The notes below the pieces were generated by a model. That model ran no database searches, was not told where the DNA came from, and saw only the letters and a list, made by a program, of their open reading frames with translations. Of a DNA stretch of 64,000 nt, positions 47,269 to 55,358 are shown one piece after another (the first letter of the stretch is position 1; every line of letters begins with the position of its first letter). Source of the DNA: Chryseomicrobium excrementi (GTDB lineage Bacteria > Bacillota > Bacilli > Bacillales_A > Planococcaceae); assembly GCF_002798305.1 (NCBI RefSeq), contig NZ_PCGR01000001.1, positions 1-64,000 on the forward strand, in the 5' to 3' direction. The translations under genes were made by a program, and so were the position numbers.

Positions 47269-47829
47269 ATGACAAACTACTCAAACAAACCAAGTTATGG
47301 TGAGAGCCGTAAAAACTCTGAATACTACGATCACGAAGCTTCGTATGCAACACAAGGAGAAACATTCTATGCTCCACAAAATTATATGGCGCATGAAGAC
47401 ATTTACCGTGAAGAATCAGCAAGCAAAGATTTCTTGTTAGGTGCTCTAGTAGGTGGAATCATTGGTGCAGCTACTGCGCTTTTATTGGCTCCAAAGAGTG
47501 GAACAGAGTTACGTGGTTCCCTATCTGAACAAGCTTCAACTTTAAAAGAAAAATCTGCAGATTTTTCTCAAACTGCAAAAGACAAAACTACAGAAATCTC
47601 TAAAAAGGTTTCGGATTCTTCAAATCAGCTGTTAAGCAAAGTGAAGAAAAATCAAACTCCTCCAATGGATGATGGTACTGTTTCTTCAGAAGGTGAAGAA
47701 GAGATGGATGTGCTTGAAACCGTATCAAACACAGTAGAAGATACATCTTCTGATACGACTGTAGGGGAAGCGTTCACGGAAGCTTTGAAAGACAGCGAAG
47801 ATGCATCTGACTCTACAACTAAAAACTAA
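47269..47829 (+). CDS. ytxH: General stress protein YtxH
   Basis: 186 residues. A glycine-zipper membrane segment at 55-75 (FLLGALVGGIIGAATALLLA) is followed by a charged helical region and an acidic, Ser/Thr-rich C-terminus. It is longer than typical YtxH because of N- and C-terminal tails. In B. subtilis ytxJ follows; here the operon ends. Confidence 0.88.
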   Translation: MTNYSNKPSYGESRKNSEYYDHEASYATQGETFYAPQNYMAHEDIYREESASKDFLLGALVGGIIGAATALLLAPKSGTELRGSLSEQASTLKEKSADFSQTAKDKTTEISKKVSDSSNQLLSKVKKNQTPPMDDGTVSSEGEEEMDVLETVSNTVEDTSSDTTVGEAFTEALKDSEDASDSTTKN

Positions 47830-47835
47830 ATGTTC

Positions 47836-47872
47836 GGTGAAGCGCCCTTAGACAGGGCGTTTTTTTTATACA
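47836..47872 (+). terminator. Terminator of ytxG-ytxH
   Basis: AGCGCCC, TTAGACA, GGGCGTT followed by TTTTTT. Confidence 0.88.
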
Positions 47873-47907
47873 AAACTTTAACGAGTTGAAGCGTTAAATC
47901 ATTTTTC

Positions 47908-47936
47908 GTGACTTTTCACCTCTACTTGCTTATAAT
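47908..47936 (+). promoter_or_regulatory. Sigma-A promoter of aroA
   Basis: GTGACT, 17 bases, TATAAT, about 70 bases before the aroA start. Confidence 0.65.
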
Positions 47937-48003
47937 AGACAGTATCTCGAAAATGAAGTACAATTTTCAGAAATTCAACGAACACCAGGAGAGGAGTAAT
48001 TCC

Positions 48004-49089
48004 ATGAGCCAATCAGAGCTAGAAACATTACGCAGCCGCGTAGATGACTTAAACATTGAAATTCTCAAACTGATCAATGAACGTGCTACAGTTGTTCAAG
48101 AAATCGGTCGAGTTAAAGAAAAATCAGGTGTGAACCGTTATGATCCGCTTCGTGAGCGCACCATGTTAGATTTATTAAAAGAATCAAACCAAGGTCCTCT
48201 CCCACAATCAACGGTTGAACATATTTTTAAAGAAATCTTTAAGACAGCACTTGAACTTCAAGTGGATGACCAGAAGAAAGCACTTCTTGTTTCTCGTAAA
48301 AAGAAACCTGAAAATACAATTGTCACAGTAAATGGGGAACCAATCGGACAAGGGAAACCTTCCTTCGTGTTTGGTCCATGTGCAGTTGAATCGTACACAC
48401 AAGTTGCAGAAGTCGCAGCTGCCATTCAATCAAAAGGTCTAAAACTCATTCGAGGCGGCGCATACAAACCACGTACCTCGCCTTATGACTTCCAGGGTCT
48501 TGGTTTAGATGGATTGAAAATCTTGAAACAAATCTCTGACGAGTTCGGTCTAGGCGTTGTATCTGAAATCGTAACCCCAGGTCATTTAGATGAAGCCCTT
48601 GACTACATCGATGTAATTCAAGTCGGCGCACGCAATATGCAAAACTTCGAGTTGTTGAAAGCTGTCGGCTCAGTAGACAAGCCTGTACTATTAAAACGTG
48701 GTATTGCTGCAACTCTTGATGAGTTTGTTCATGCTGCCGAGTACATCATGTCTCAAGGAAATGATCAAATCATTCTTTGTGAGCGCGGAATCCGTACGTA
48801 CGAACGAGCAACTCGGAACACTTTAGATATCTCAGCTGTGCCGATCTTGAAGCAAGAAACGCACTTACCTGTATTCGTCGATGTGACGCACTCTACAGGA
48901 CGTCGTGATATCTTGTTGCCTGCAGCCAAAGCAGCATTAGCTATTGGAGCAGACGGAGTTATGGCAGAGGTTCACCCGGACCCAGCAGTTGCACTTTCTG
49001 ACCAAGCTCAACAAATGAACTTAAAGCAATTCGATGAGTTCTACGAGTCGATTCAGACATTCATGAAATCACACGAAATTCATGCTTAA
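48004..49089 (+). CDS. aroA: Bifunctional chorismate mutase / DAHP synthase AroA
   Basis: 361 residues from the ATG at 48004 (GGAGAGGAG site). An N-terminal AroQ-type chorismate mutase (about 1-90, [20 protein letters not shown]) regulates the C-terminal type I DAHP synthase ([25 protein letters not shown]). It starts aromatic amino acid synthesis. In B. subtilis ccpA follows closely; here 865 bases of repeats intervene. Confidence 0.95.
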   Translation: MSQSELETLRSRVDDLNIEILKLINERATVVQEIGRVKEKSGVNRYDPLRERTMLDLLKESNQGPLPQSTVEHIFKEIFKTALELQVDDQKKALLVSRKKKPENTIVTVNGEPIGQGKPSFVFGPCAVESYTQVAEVAAAIQSKGLKLIRGGAYKPRTSPYDFQGLGLDGLKILKQISDEFGLGVVSEIVTPGHLDEALDYIDVIQVGARNMQNFELLKAVGSVDKPVLLKRGIAATLDEFVHAAEYIMSQGNDQIILCERGIRTYERATRNTLDISAVPILKQETHLPVFVDVTHSTGRRDILLPAAKAALAIGADGVMAEVHPDPAVALSDQAQQMNLKQFDEFYESIQTFMKSHEIHA

Positions 49090-49090
49090 A

Positions 49091-49116
49091 CACAGCACCC
49101 TTCGGGGTGTTTTTTA
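49091..49116 (+). terminator. Terminator of aroA
   Basis: AGCACCC, TTCG, GGGTGTT followed by TTTT. Confidence 0.85.
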
Positions 49117-49128
49117 GTGGAATGAAAT

Positions 49129-49200
49129 CGAACACCTTCCACATCTAGAGTAATCGAGTTGCGAACTTCATCTGAGAAGCCTTTATGATGAGAGTGTTCG
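49129..49200. repeat. Inverted-repeat segment containing box C, copy 2
   Basis: Bounded by CGAACAC and GTGTTCG. It carries TTCCACATCTAGAGTAATCG, shared with 49717-49735 (TCCACATCTAGAGTAATCG), so part of the sequence is duplicated 580 bases downstream. Confidence 0.7.
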
Positions 49201-49256
49201 GAAAAGACACGCTTATCTTTGGGAGCGGTCATCAAAATCCTATCTTAGTGTAGCTA

Positions 49257-49387
49257 GTTTCACCTGGAAGCCCCTTTCCAAGGGGAGAACCTCGAAGCCT
49301 CCTCGTCGTGAACAAAGCTTCGCTTTACTCCTGCGGGGTCTCCGAGAACCTCTTGATACCCTAGGAAAGAGGCATCTCAGGTTCAAA
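49257..49387 (+). repeat. Dispersed element B, copy 1
   Basis: About 130 bases containing CCAAGGGGAGAACCT, CTCCTCGTCG, CTCCTGCGGGGTCTC, AGAACCTC and ATCTCAGGT blocks. The same blocks occur in the same order on the minus strand at 62660-62767. This copy has an extra TGAACAAAGCTTCGCTTTA loop. Confidence 0.8.
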
Positions 49388-49455
49388 AATATCTAGTGTC
49401 AGATCACATAACAGGTTTCGAATTGCAAGAAGCGTATAAGCGTGCCATAGATCTT

Positions 49456-49681
49456 GGGGCTGTTTCCTGAAGAATCAGGTTGATGCCGGATATCACCCGT
49501 GTCGCTTAGATGTCTAGTTACACCGGCTAGAAACTCACTCGAAAATCGGCCACACCCAATGAGGCAAAGAACGCCTCACCGGGTCCGTCCGATTCCCGAG
49601 AAGTTTCTGACCAAGCCGGTTTCACTTTTCTTGCGTGAAGCGATTGGGAAGATTCGGCACGGCCCTTTTGGAAACAGCCCC
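49456..49681. repeat. 226-bp element with 12-bp perfect terminal inverted repeats
   Basis: Left end GGGGCTGTTTCC and right end GGAAACAGCCCC are perfect complements. The inside contains the 97-bp stem-loop unit 1. There is no transposase gene or long open frame with a ribosome binding site. It could be a miniature mobile element or a transcribed structured RNA. Confidence 0.65.
49523..49619 (+). repeat. 97-bp structured unit, copy 1
   Basis: Lower stem CCGGCT-AGAAACT pairs with AGTTTCT..AGCCGG. The apical hairpin GAGGC-AAAGAAC-GCCTC begins at offset 38. The size, offsets and apical hairpin are the same as copy 2 at 49743-49839, while the lower stem sequence differs with pairing kept. Confidence 0.75.
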
Positions 49682-49709
49682 AAGTCAGGCACGATTTTAG
49701 CATTAAAAT

Positions 49710-49748
49710 GGCGTTCTCCACATCTAGAGTAATCGAGTTGCGAACGCC
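49710..49748. repeat. Box C, copy 3, as a 39-bp inverted repeat
   Basis: GGCGTTC at the left pairs with GAACGCC at the right. The inside shares CCACATCTAGAGTAATCGAG with 49139-49158. Confidence 0.7.
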
Positions 49749-49839
49749 AGAAATCTCCGCAAGTATCGGTCGCATCCCTAGAGGCAAAGAGCGCCTCCAC
49801 GGACACGCCCAATTTTTACAAGATTTCTTGAGCGGCGTT
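49743..49839 (+). repeat. 97-bp structured unit, copy 2
   Basis: Lower stem AACGCC-AGAAATC pairs with GATTTCT..GGCGTT. The apical hairpin is GAGGC-AAAGAGC-GCCTC at offset 38. It ends about 115 bases before the ccpA start and its right arm forms the start of box C copy 4 (49831-49850). Confidence 0.75.
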
Positions 49840-49913
49840 CCACATCTAGAAGTTACAATGATTTCCTTTCATAAAATGACATGATTTTTAACGTTTTCCG
49901 TTCAAAAGTATTG

Positions 49914-49919
49914 TATACT
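49914..49919 (+). promoter_or_regulatory. Probable -10 of ccpA
   Basis: TATACT about 35 bases upstream of the ccpA start with no good -35. An AACGTTTTCC half-match to cre lies just upstream but is too weak to call. Confidence 0.45.
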
Positions 49920-49954
49920 AAGTAAAATAGTACGAGTTGAAGGAGAGAATCCAC

Positions 49955-50959
49955 ATGACTGTAACCATTTATGATGTAGCCAGAGAAGCCAATGTCTCGA
50001 TGGCAACGGTGTCTCGTGTCGTGAACGGCAACCAAAATGTAAAGCCAGCTACACGGCAAAAAGTATTGGCTGTCATTGAACGACTAGATTACCGCCCAAA
50101 TGCGGTAGCAAGAGGATTAGCTAGTAAAAAGACGAAAACTGTAGGAGTGATCATTCCAGACATCTCCAACGTCTTTTATGCAGAATTAGTTCGCGGCATC
50201 GAAGATATCGCGACGATGTACCGCTACAATATTATTCTCACAAATTCGGATCAACAGCCTCAAAAAGAAGCTCAGTTACTTTCCACGTTACTCAGCAAAC
50301 AAGTAGATGGGGTTGTATTGATGAGTGATCAATTGTCTGATGGATTGCGAGACGAAATGAAACGCTCTTCCATTCCAATCGTTCTTGCTGGAACGTTAGA
50401 TCAAGCAACAGACACACCTTCCGTAAACATCGAATATCATCAAGCTGCGGTAAAAGCAGTAGAGCGCTTGATTCAGAATGGACATGAGCGAATCGCCTAT
50501 GTGACGGGTTCACTAAAATCTTCAATCAATCGTCTGCACAAACTTACAGGTTATGAAAAAGCACTCGATGCTGCTAATTTGGAAGTTGATTCCGACCTCA
50601 TTGTAGAAGTCGACAATACATACGAGGAAGGGATTCGAGCATTTAACCAACTACAGGGACTTAAAAATCCACCGACAGCATATTTTGCCGGTAACGATGA
50701 GATTGCAATTGGCATCCTTCAAGGTGCTAAAGATGCAAACCTTGATGTACCAGGTGATATCGAGATCATTAGTTTTGAGGATTCGAAACTTACGCGTATG
50801 GTGCGACCTCAATTGACAAGTATAGCGATGCCGCTTTATGACATCGGTGCCGTATCTATGCGCTTACTGACAAAATTCATGAATAATGAAAAAGTAGAAG
50901 AGAATAGCGTTATCCTGCCATATCGCTTAGAAGAGCGTCAATCAGTTAAGCAGCATTAA
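49955..50959 (+). CDS. ccpA: Catabolite control protein A
   Basis: A LacI-family regulator of 334 residues from the ATG at 49955 (GAAGGAGAG site). The N-terminal helix-turn-helix reads TIYDVAREANVSMATVSRVV and is followed by the NVKPATRQKV hinge region. With HPr-Ser46-P it binds cre sites. Several candidate cre sites are in this window (22424, 53499, 61205). In B. subtilis motPS follows ccpA; here acuC does, on the other strand. Confidence 0.96.
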   Translation: MTVTIYDVAREANVSMATVSRVVNGNQNVKPATRQKVLAVIERLDYRPNAVARGLASKKTKTVGVIIPDISNVFYAELVRGIEDIATMYRYNIILTNSDQQPQKEAQLLSTLLSKQVDGVVLMSDQLSDGLRDEMKRSSIPIVLAGTLDQATDTPSVNIEYHQAAVKAVERLIQNGHERIAYVTGSLKSSINRLHKLTGYEKALDAANLEVDSDLIVEVDNTYEEGIRAFNQLQGLKNPPTAYFAGNDEIAIGILQGAKDANLDVPGDIEIISFEDSKLTRMVRPQLTSIAMPLYDIGAVSMRLLTKFMNNEKVEENSVILPYRLEERQSVKQH

Positions 50960-50960
50960 T

Positions 50961-50995
50961 ATAAAAATCCCGACCATCCAATGGTCGGGATTTTC
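50961..50995. terminator. Bidirectional terminator between ccpA and acuC
   Basis: AAAATCCCGACCAT / ATGGTCGGGATTTT with a 2-4 base loop. Confidence 0.9.
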
Positions 50996-52185
50996 TACGT
51001 CGAGAGCTTGCGCTCATTTCGAATAATGTATAACGCTTTTTCAAGCATCTGTTGATTCTTTTCCGTGATTTCTGCTTTTCTAGGAATCTCTTCATAGAGC
51101 GGTTGTGGGTCTTCCCAAGTAGGGATGAGTGGCACGGGGCTTTCTTTTTCCCATCGTTCCAACCAGTCCCCAGGAAGTGGACCCCGTGGAAGCGGTTGAT
51201 TCGTCATCTCAAACCAAATCAGAGACCAGGCTCTAGGTACAACTCGCCAAATATCATATCCTCCGCCACCAACAGCAATCCAGCGACCCTCGCAGTACTC
51301 ATGAGCGAGCTCGTGCGCGAGTTTTGGTATCTCTTTGTAGATTTCCATAGAACCGTATAAATGCGTGAGAGGATCAAAATAATGGGCATCAGCACCGTTT
51401 TGAGTCAAAATGACATCTGGTTTGAAATGCTCAATGATTTCTCGAAAAGCTGTCCGGTAAATTTCTAAAAACGACTCGTCTTCCGTAAATGCATCGATAG
51501 GGAAGTTAAAGGACGTCCCGTATCCTTCACCAGATCCTCGTTCGGTAATATTACCAGTACCAGGGAAGAGGTAGCGACCGGTTTCATGGATTGAGATCGT
51601 ACATACATTTGGATCATCATAAAAACACCATTGCACCCCATCCCCATGGTGAGCGTCCGTATCAATATACAAGACTCGTGCATTGTATTTTTCCTGCATA
51701 TAGCGAATAGCTACAGAACTGTCATTGTAAACACAAAAGCCTGAAGCTTTTCCTCTAAATCCATGATGCAAGCCACCGCCAAGATTCAAAGCGTGTTTAG
51801 CTTTACCTTCCATCACATAATCCACAGCAGTCAAAGTACTTCCTACTAAACGCGCGCTGGCTTCGTGCATACCAATGAATAGGGGCGTGTCTTCTGTGCC
51901 AATCCCGTAAGCCTCAAAGTCATCAGGATTACAGTCGGGAAGTGAGGCTCTTTTCACAGCTTCTATGTATCTTCGGTCATGAGCAAGCTCCAGTTCTTCA
52001 TCGGTTGCTATACGAGGCGAAACGACACATTCTTTTGAAAGCGCATTCATTTTTTCGAGCAAGTCGACTGTCAACGTCAAACGTTTTTGGTTGAAAGGAT
52101 GCGTCTCAGAAAACCGATACCCCAATTGGTCTTCAGAATAAACAAAAACAGAGTCACATGTTACAATGTCGGCTGACTTGGCCAT
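50995..52185 (-). CDS. acuC: Protein deacetylase AcuC (histone deacetylase family)
   Basis: A 396-residue zinc deacetylase that reactivates acetylated acetyl-CoA synthetase. The family's active-site blocks YIDTDAHHGDGVQ, HHGFRGKASGFCVYND and the glycine-rich GGGGYD near the end are intact. Its start overlaps the acuB stop by 25 bases. It is the third gene of acuABC. Confidence 0.94.
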   Translation of the reverse strand: MAKSADIVTCDSVFVYSEDQLGYRFSETHPFNQKRLTLTVDLLEKMNALSKECVVSPRIATDEELELAHDRRYIEAVKRASLPDCNPDDFEAYGIGTEDTPLFIGMHEASARLVGSTLTAVDYVMEGKAKHALNLGGGLHHGFRGKASGFCVYNDSSVAIRYMQEKYNARVLYIDTDAHHGDGVQWCFYDDPNVCTISIHETGRYLFPGTGNITERGSGEGYGTSFNFPIDAFTEDESFLEIYRTAFREIIEHFKPDVILTQNGADAHYFDPLTHLYGSMEIYKEIPKLAHELAHEYCEGRWIAVGGGGYDIWRVVPRAWSLIWFEMTNQPLPRGPLPGDWLERWEKESPVPLIPTWEDPQPLYEEIPRKAEITEKNQQMLEKALYIIRNERKLST

Positions 52186-52802
52186 AAGACGTCAAACCCT
52201 TCTTTTTCAAGTGCAGAAACGAGTTTTAGGGGATTGATCGTTTTCACACGGATTACCAACACTTTGAAAGTTTCGTCTTGTTTGTCTGGATAGACGAGAA
52301 CAGAAAGGACGTTCACTTTATGTTGATAAAACACTTTGGAGACTTCGTATAAAACACCTGACTTATTCGGAACTCGGATTTCTATCTGAGATCCAGGTTG
52401 CGTGACACCTGTCAGTTCAATGAACTTATACAGCATATCTGACTCAGTGATCATTCCCACTAGTTTTCCTTTGCTGACAATCGGGAGACATCCGATTCGG
52501 TTGTCATAAAAGATGGTGGCGGTCTCCTCGACGAAATCTAAAGGGTGTCCTGTTATCGGATTTTTTGTCATGATCCGCTCTATCGGAGTGTCTAGTACAC
52601 TGTGGTCATCCGATTCAAGTAAATTGGACGGAGTTGCTTGCTTGATATCTCGGTCGGTGATCACCCCAACAACCTTTCGATGCTCATCGATTACCGCGAT
52701 ATGACGAATCTTCTTTTCTCTCAGTGTAGCAGCTGCTTCTCGTAACGTTTGGGTAGGGTACAAGGTGGCAACGTCTTGATTCATAATTTCTTCGATTAAC
52801 AT
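52161..52802 (-). CDS. acuB: Acetoin utilisation protein AcuB (CBS-ACT)
   Basis: 213 residues: two CBS domains (about 5-60 and 75-130; VGVITDRDIKQA and LVGMITESDML) and a C-terminal ACT domain (about 140-210). CBS domains usually bind adenine nucleotides. Its exact role in the acuABC circuit is not settled. It lies 10 bases after acuA. Confidence 0.93.
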   Translation of the reverse strand: MLIEEIMNQDVATLYPTQTLREAAATLREKKIRHIAVIDEHRKVVGVITDRDIKQATPSNLLESDDHSVLDTPIERIMTKNPITGHPLDFVEETATIFYDNRIGCLPIVSKGKLVGMITESDMLYKFIELTGVTQPGSQIEIRVPNKSGVLYEVSKVFYQHKVNVLSVLVYPDKQDETFKVLVIRVKTINPLKLVSALEKEGFDVLWPSQPTL

Positions 52803-52812
52803 GAGGTCCCTC

Positions 52813-53445
52813 CTAATACATAAAACGGTTCATGAAACGTAGTTGATCAAACTGTTGAATGGATTCCGAATCAACACGACTTCCGATGCGAGCCATTAAA
52901 CAGTTGGCAGGGTGGGAACTGATTTCCGGATCGTCTGTCGCAAAATATTCGAGACCGCCGGCATTCATCATTTTTTCCATCACTTTGCGGTACTCCCAAA
53001 CATTAAGTCCGGTTCCTTTTAAATCCCAGTGCCAGTAGTACTCGGTCGTAATCACAATATAGTCGTTCATGGCATCGTCCATCATCGAAACTTTTAATAA
53101 GCTCTTTCCGACACCGCTACCACGATATTTAGGAATGACTTCAATAGCTCCTAGCTCAATCAAGTTTTCCATATTACCTTTTGACCATCGCTCTAAAGGA
53201 TCTGGGTGTAAAAAGGTCGCATAACCAACAATAGTTGTTTGTTCTCGAACAATAATTAAGCGCCCTTCAGGTAACTTTGCGATGTCTATAATTGCTTTGT
53301 GTTGTTGCTCAGGCACACGAAATGCGGTTAGATCTTCATGAAACTGAAGAGCGGCGATTTCTTCACTAGGTACAGGTCCTTCTACAATGACTGTCCCGTG
53401 TTTTGTTTTGACTTCAATGGCATTGTAAGTCTTCTTGTGAATCAC
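52813..53445 (-). CDS. acuA: Protein acetyltransferase AcuA (GNAT)
   Basis: 210 residues from the GTG at 53445 (AAAGGTGG upstream), the same length as B. subtilis AcuA; an ATG at 53478 would add 11 residues. The GNAT acetyl-CoA loop is in VIPKYRGSGVGKSLL. It acetylates and inactivates AcsA. It is divergent from acsA with a shared regulatory region containing a cre site. Confidence 0.93.
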   Translation of the reverse strand: MIHKKTYNAIEVKTKHGTVIVEGPVPSEEIAALQFHEDLTAFRVPEQQHKAIIDIAKLPEGRLIIVREQTTIVGYATFLHPDPLERWSKGNMENLIELGAIEVIPKYRGSGVGKSLLKVSMMDDAMNDYIVITTEYYWHWDLKGTGLNVWEYRKVMEKMMNAGGLEYFATDDPEISSHPANCLMARIGSRVDSESIQQFDQLRFMNRFMY

Positions 53446-53476
53446 ATGCACACCACCTTTGTTATACTCTTTTTTC

Positions 53477-53482
53477 ATTATA
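53477..53482 (-). promoter_or_regulatory. -10 of the acuABC promoter
   Basis: TATAAT on the minus strand. The -35 region is poor and abuts the cre site at 53499-53515. Confidence 0.55.
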
Positions 53483-53498
53483 CCGTAAAGTATTTACA

Positions 53499-53515
53499 AT
53501 GTGTGCGCTTTCAAG
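53499..53515. promoter_or_regulatory. Candidate cre site between acuA and acsA
   Basis: ATGTGTGCGCTTTCAAG matches the cre consensus at 15 of 17 positions. It is about 37 bases upstream of the acuA start of transcription and about 60 upstream of that of acsA. CcpA control of acuABC and acsA is established in B. subtilis. Confidence 0.62.
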
Positions 53516-53530
53516 AAACATTCAGAATAG

Positions 53531-53560
53531 TTGTACAAACGAAATAACATTAGGTAAAAT
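53531..53560 (+). promoter_or_regulatory. Sigma-A promoter of acsA
   Basis: TTGTAC, 18 bases, TAAAAT. Confidence 0.65.
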
Positions 53561-53591
53561 AAGGGGGTACTTACATAGAAGGGGTGACGAT

Positions 53592-55310
53592 ATGAAACTT
53601 GAAACACTACCAGCAGTCCAAGGAGATTATAATCTCTTCGATTACGAGGGGTTCTCGAAAGACTTTACGTGGGATCAGGCATCGGAGGTCTTCGATTGGC
53701 ATAAAACCGGAAAACTGAACATTGTGCATGAGGCAATTGATCGACACGCTCGCTCCCATAATAAAAACAAAGTGGCTCTTTATTATCAGGATGGGATCCG
53801 TAAAGAAAGCTATACGTTTTATGAGATGATGCGCAACGTCAATCGCGCTGCGAACACATTATCCAAAAATTCATCTCTAGAAAAAGGAGACCGCATGTTT
53901 ATTTTCATGCCACGTTCTCCAGAGCTTTATTTTGCACTTCTTGGCGCGTTGAAGATGGGGGTCATAGTAGGGCCACTTTTCGAAGCTTTCATGGAAGGCG
54001 CTGTCTATGACCGATTAGATGACAGCGATGCAAAAGTACTTGTGACTACTCCTGAATTGCTGTCACGAGTTCCAGTAGACAAGTTACCAAAACTTGAAAC
54101 GATTTTCTTAGTGGGCGAGTATGACAATTATGACGACAAATATGTGGATTTTGAAGCCGGCTTAAAAGAAGCGAGCGACTCATTTGAAACCGTTTGGGTC
54201 GACAAGGAAGATGGGCTCGTCCTACACTACACTTCAGGATCTACGGGAAAACCGAAAGGGATTCTTCACGTCCACGGAGCGATGGTGCAACATTATCACA
54301 CGATGAAATGGGTCATGGACATTCGTGATACAGACATCTACTGGTGTACAGCAGACCCGGGTTGGGTAACAGGGACTGTCTACGGAGTATTCGGACCATG
54401 GCTGACGGGAACGACATCTCTAATCCTAGGAGGGCGTTTCTCTCCAGATGCGTGGTACAAGGCGATTGAGGATTACGGAGTGACAGTTTGGTATAGCGCA
54501 CCAACAGCGTTCCGTATGTTGATGGGAGCAGGCGACAACCTCGTCAAGGACTACAATCTATCGACGCTTCGTCATTTATTGTCAGTTGGAGAACCGCTGA
54601 ATCCTGAGGTTGTGAAGTGGGGAATGCAAGTCTTTGGTCTGCGCATTCACGATACTTGGTGGATGACTGAAACAGGCGGACAGATGATCTGTAACTATCC
54701 GACTATGGCTATCAAGCCTGGATCAATGGGGAAACCAATTCCAGGTGTCTATGCGGCTATCATTGATAACGAAGGAAAAGAAGTACCGCCACTGACAATG
54801 GGGAACTTGGCTATTAAAAAAGGCTGGCCTTCGATGATGCGCGAGGTCTGGAACAACAAAGAAAAGTACGATTCGTACTTTATGAACGATGAATGGTACT
54901 TCTCAGGAGATTCAGCTTACATGGATGAAGACGGCTATTTCTGGTTCCAAGGTCGTGTGGATGATGTGATCATGACTTCAGGTGAACGAGTAGGACCATT
55001 TGAAGTAGAAAGCAAATTGATTGAGCATCCGGCTGTAATGGAAGCTGGCGTTATCGGGAAACCTGATCCGGTCCGAGGTGAAATCATCAAGGCGTTCATC
55101 GCTTTAAATGATGGCTATGAACAATCGGATGAATTGATTGCAGAAATCCAACAGTTTGTGAAAAAGGGACTTGCTGCTCATGCAGCTCCTCGTGAAATTG
55201 AATTTAAAGAAAAACTTCCGAAGACGCGAAGCGGGAAAATCATGCGTCGTGTACTGAAGGCTTGGGAACTCAACTTGCCGACAGGTGATTTATCAACAAT
55301 GGAAGATTAA
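53592..55310 (+). CDS. acsA: Acetyl-CoA synthetase AcsA
   Basis: An AMP-forming ligase making acetyl-CoA from acetate, 572 residues from the ATG at 53592 (GGGGTG site), the same length as the B. subtilis enzyme. The adenylation motif YTSGSTGKPKG is intact, and the C-terminal catalytic lysine is Lys549 in TRSGKIMRR, the residue acetylated by AcuA. The whole AcuA/AcuC control loop is therefore encoded side by side. Confidence 0.96.
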   Translation: MKLETLPAVQGDYNLFDYEGFSKDFTWDQASEVFDWHKTGKLNIVHEAIDRHARSHNKNKVALYYQDGIRKESYTFYEMMRNVNRAANTLSKNSSLEKGDRMFIFMPRSPELYFALLGALKMGVIVGPLFEAFMEGAVYDRLDDSDAKVLVTTPELLSRVPVDKLPKLETIFLVGEYDNYDDKYVDFEAGLKEASDSFETVWVDKEDGLVLHYTSGSTGKPKGILHVHGAMVQHYHTMKWVMDIRDTDIYWCTADPGWVTGTVYGVFGPWLTGTTSLILGGRFSPDAWYKAIEDYGVTVWYSAPTAFRMLMGAGDNLVKDYNLSTLRHLLSVGEPLNPEVVKWGMQVFGLRIHDTWWMTETGGQMICNYPTMAIKPGSMGKPIPGVYAAIIDNEGKEVPPLTMGNLAIKKGWPSMMREVWNNKEKYDSYFMNDEWYFSGDSAYMDEDGYFWFQGRVDDVIMTSGERVGPFEVESKLIEHPAVMEAGVIGKPDPVRGEIIKAFIALNDGYEQSDELIAEIQQFVKKGLAAHAAPREIEFKEKLPKTRSGKIMRRVLKAWELNLPTGDLSTMED

Positions 55311-55311
55311 T

Positions 55312-55354
55312 AAAAAAGCAGTACGCTGAAAAATCAGCGTACTGCTTTTTGTAT
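55312..55354. terminator. Bidirectional terminator between acsA and the PBP gene
   Basis: AAAAGCAGTACGCTGA / TCAGCGTACTGCTTTT. Confidence 0.92.
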
Positions 55355-55358
55355 AAGA

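Noticed and set aside
49499-49812. Three overlapping frames in the aroA-ccpA gap.
   Set aside because: They fall in the structured repeats, lack ribosome binding sites and have no recognisable protein features.
49882-49900. A cre-like sequence upstream of ccpA (AACGTTTTCC core).
   Set aside because: The flanking TG and CA positions do not match, so autoregulation is not supported.
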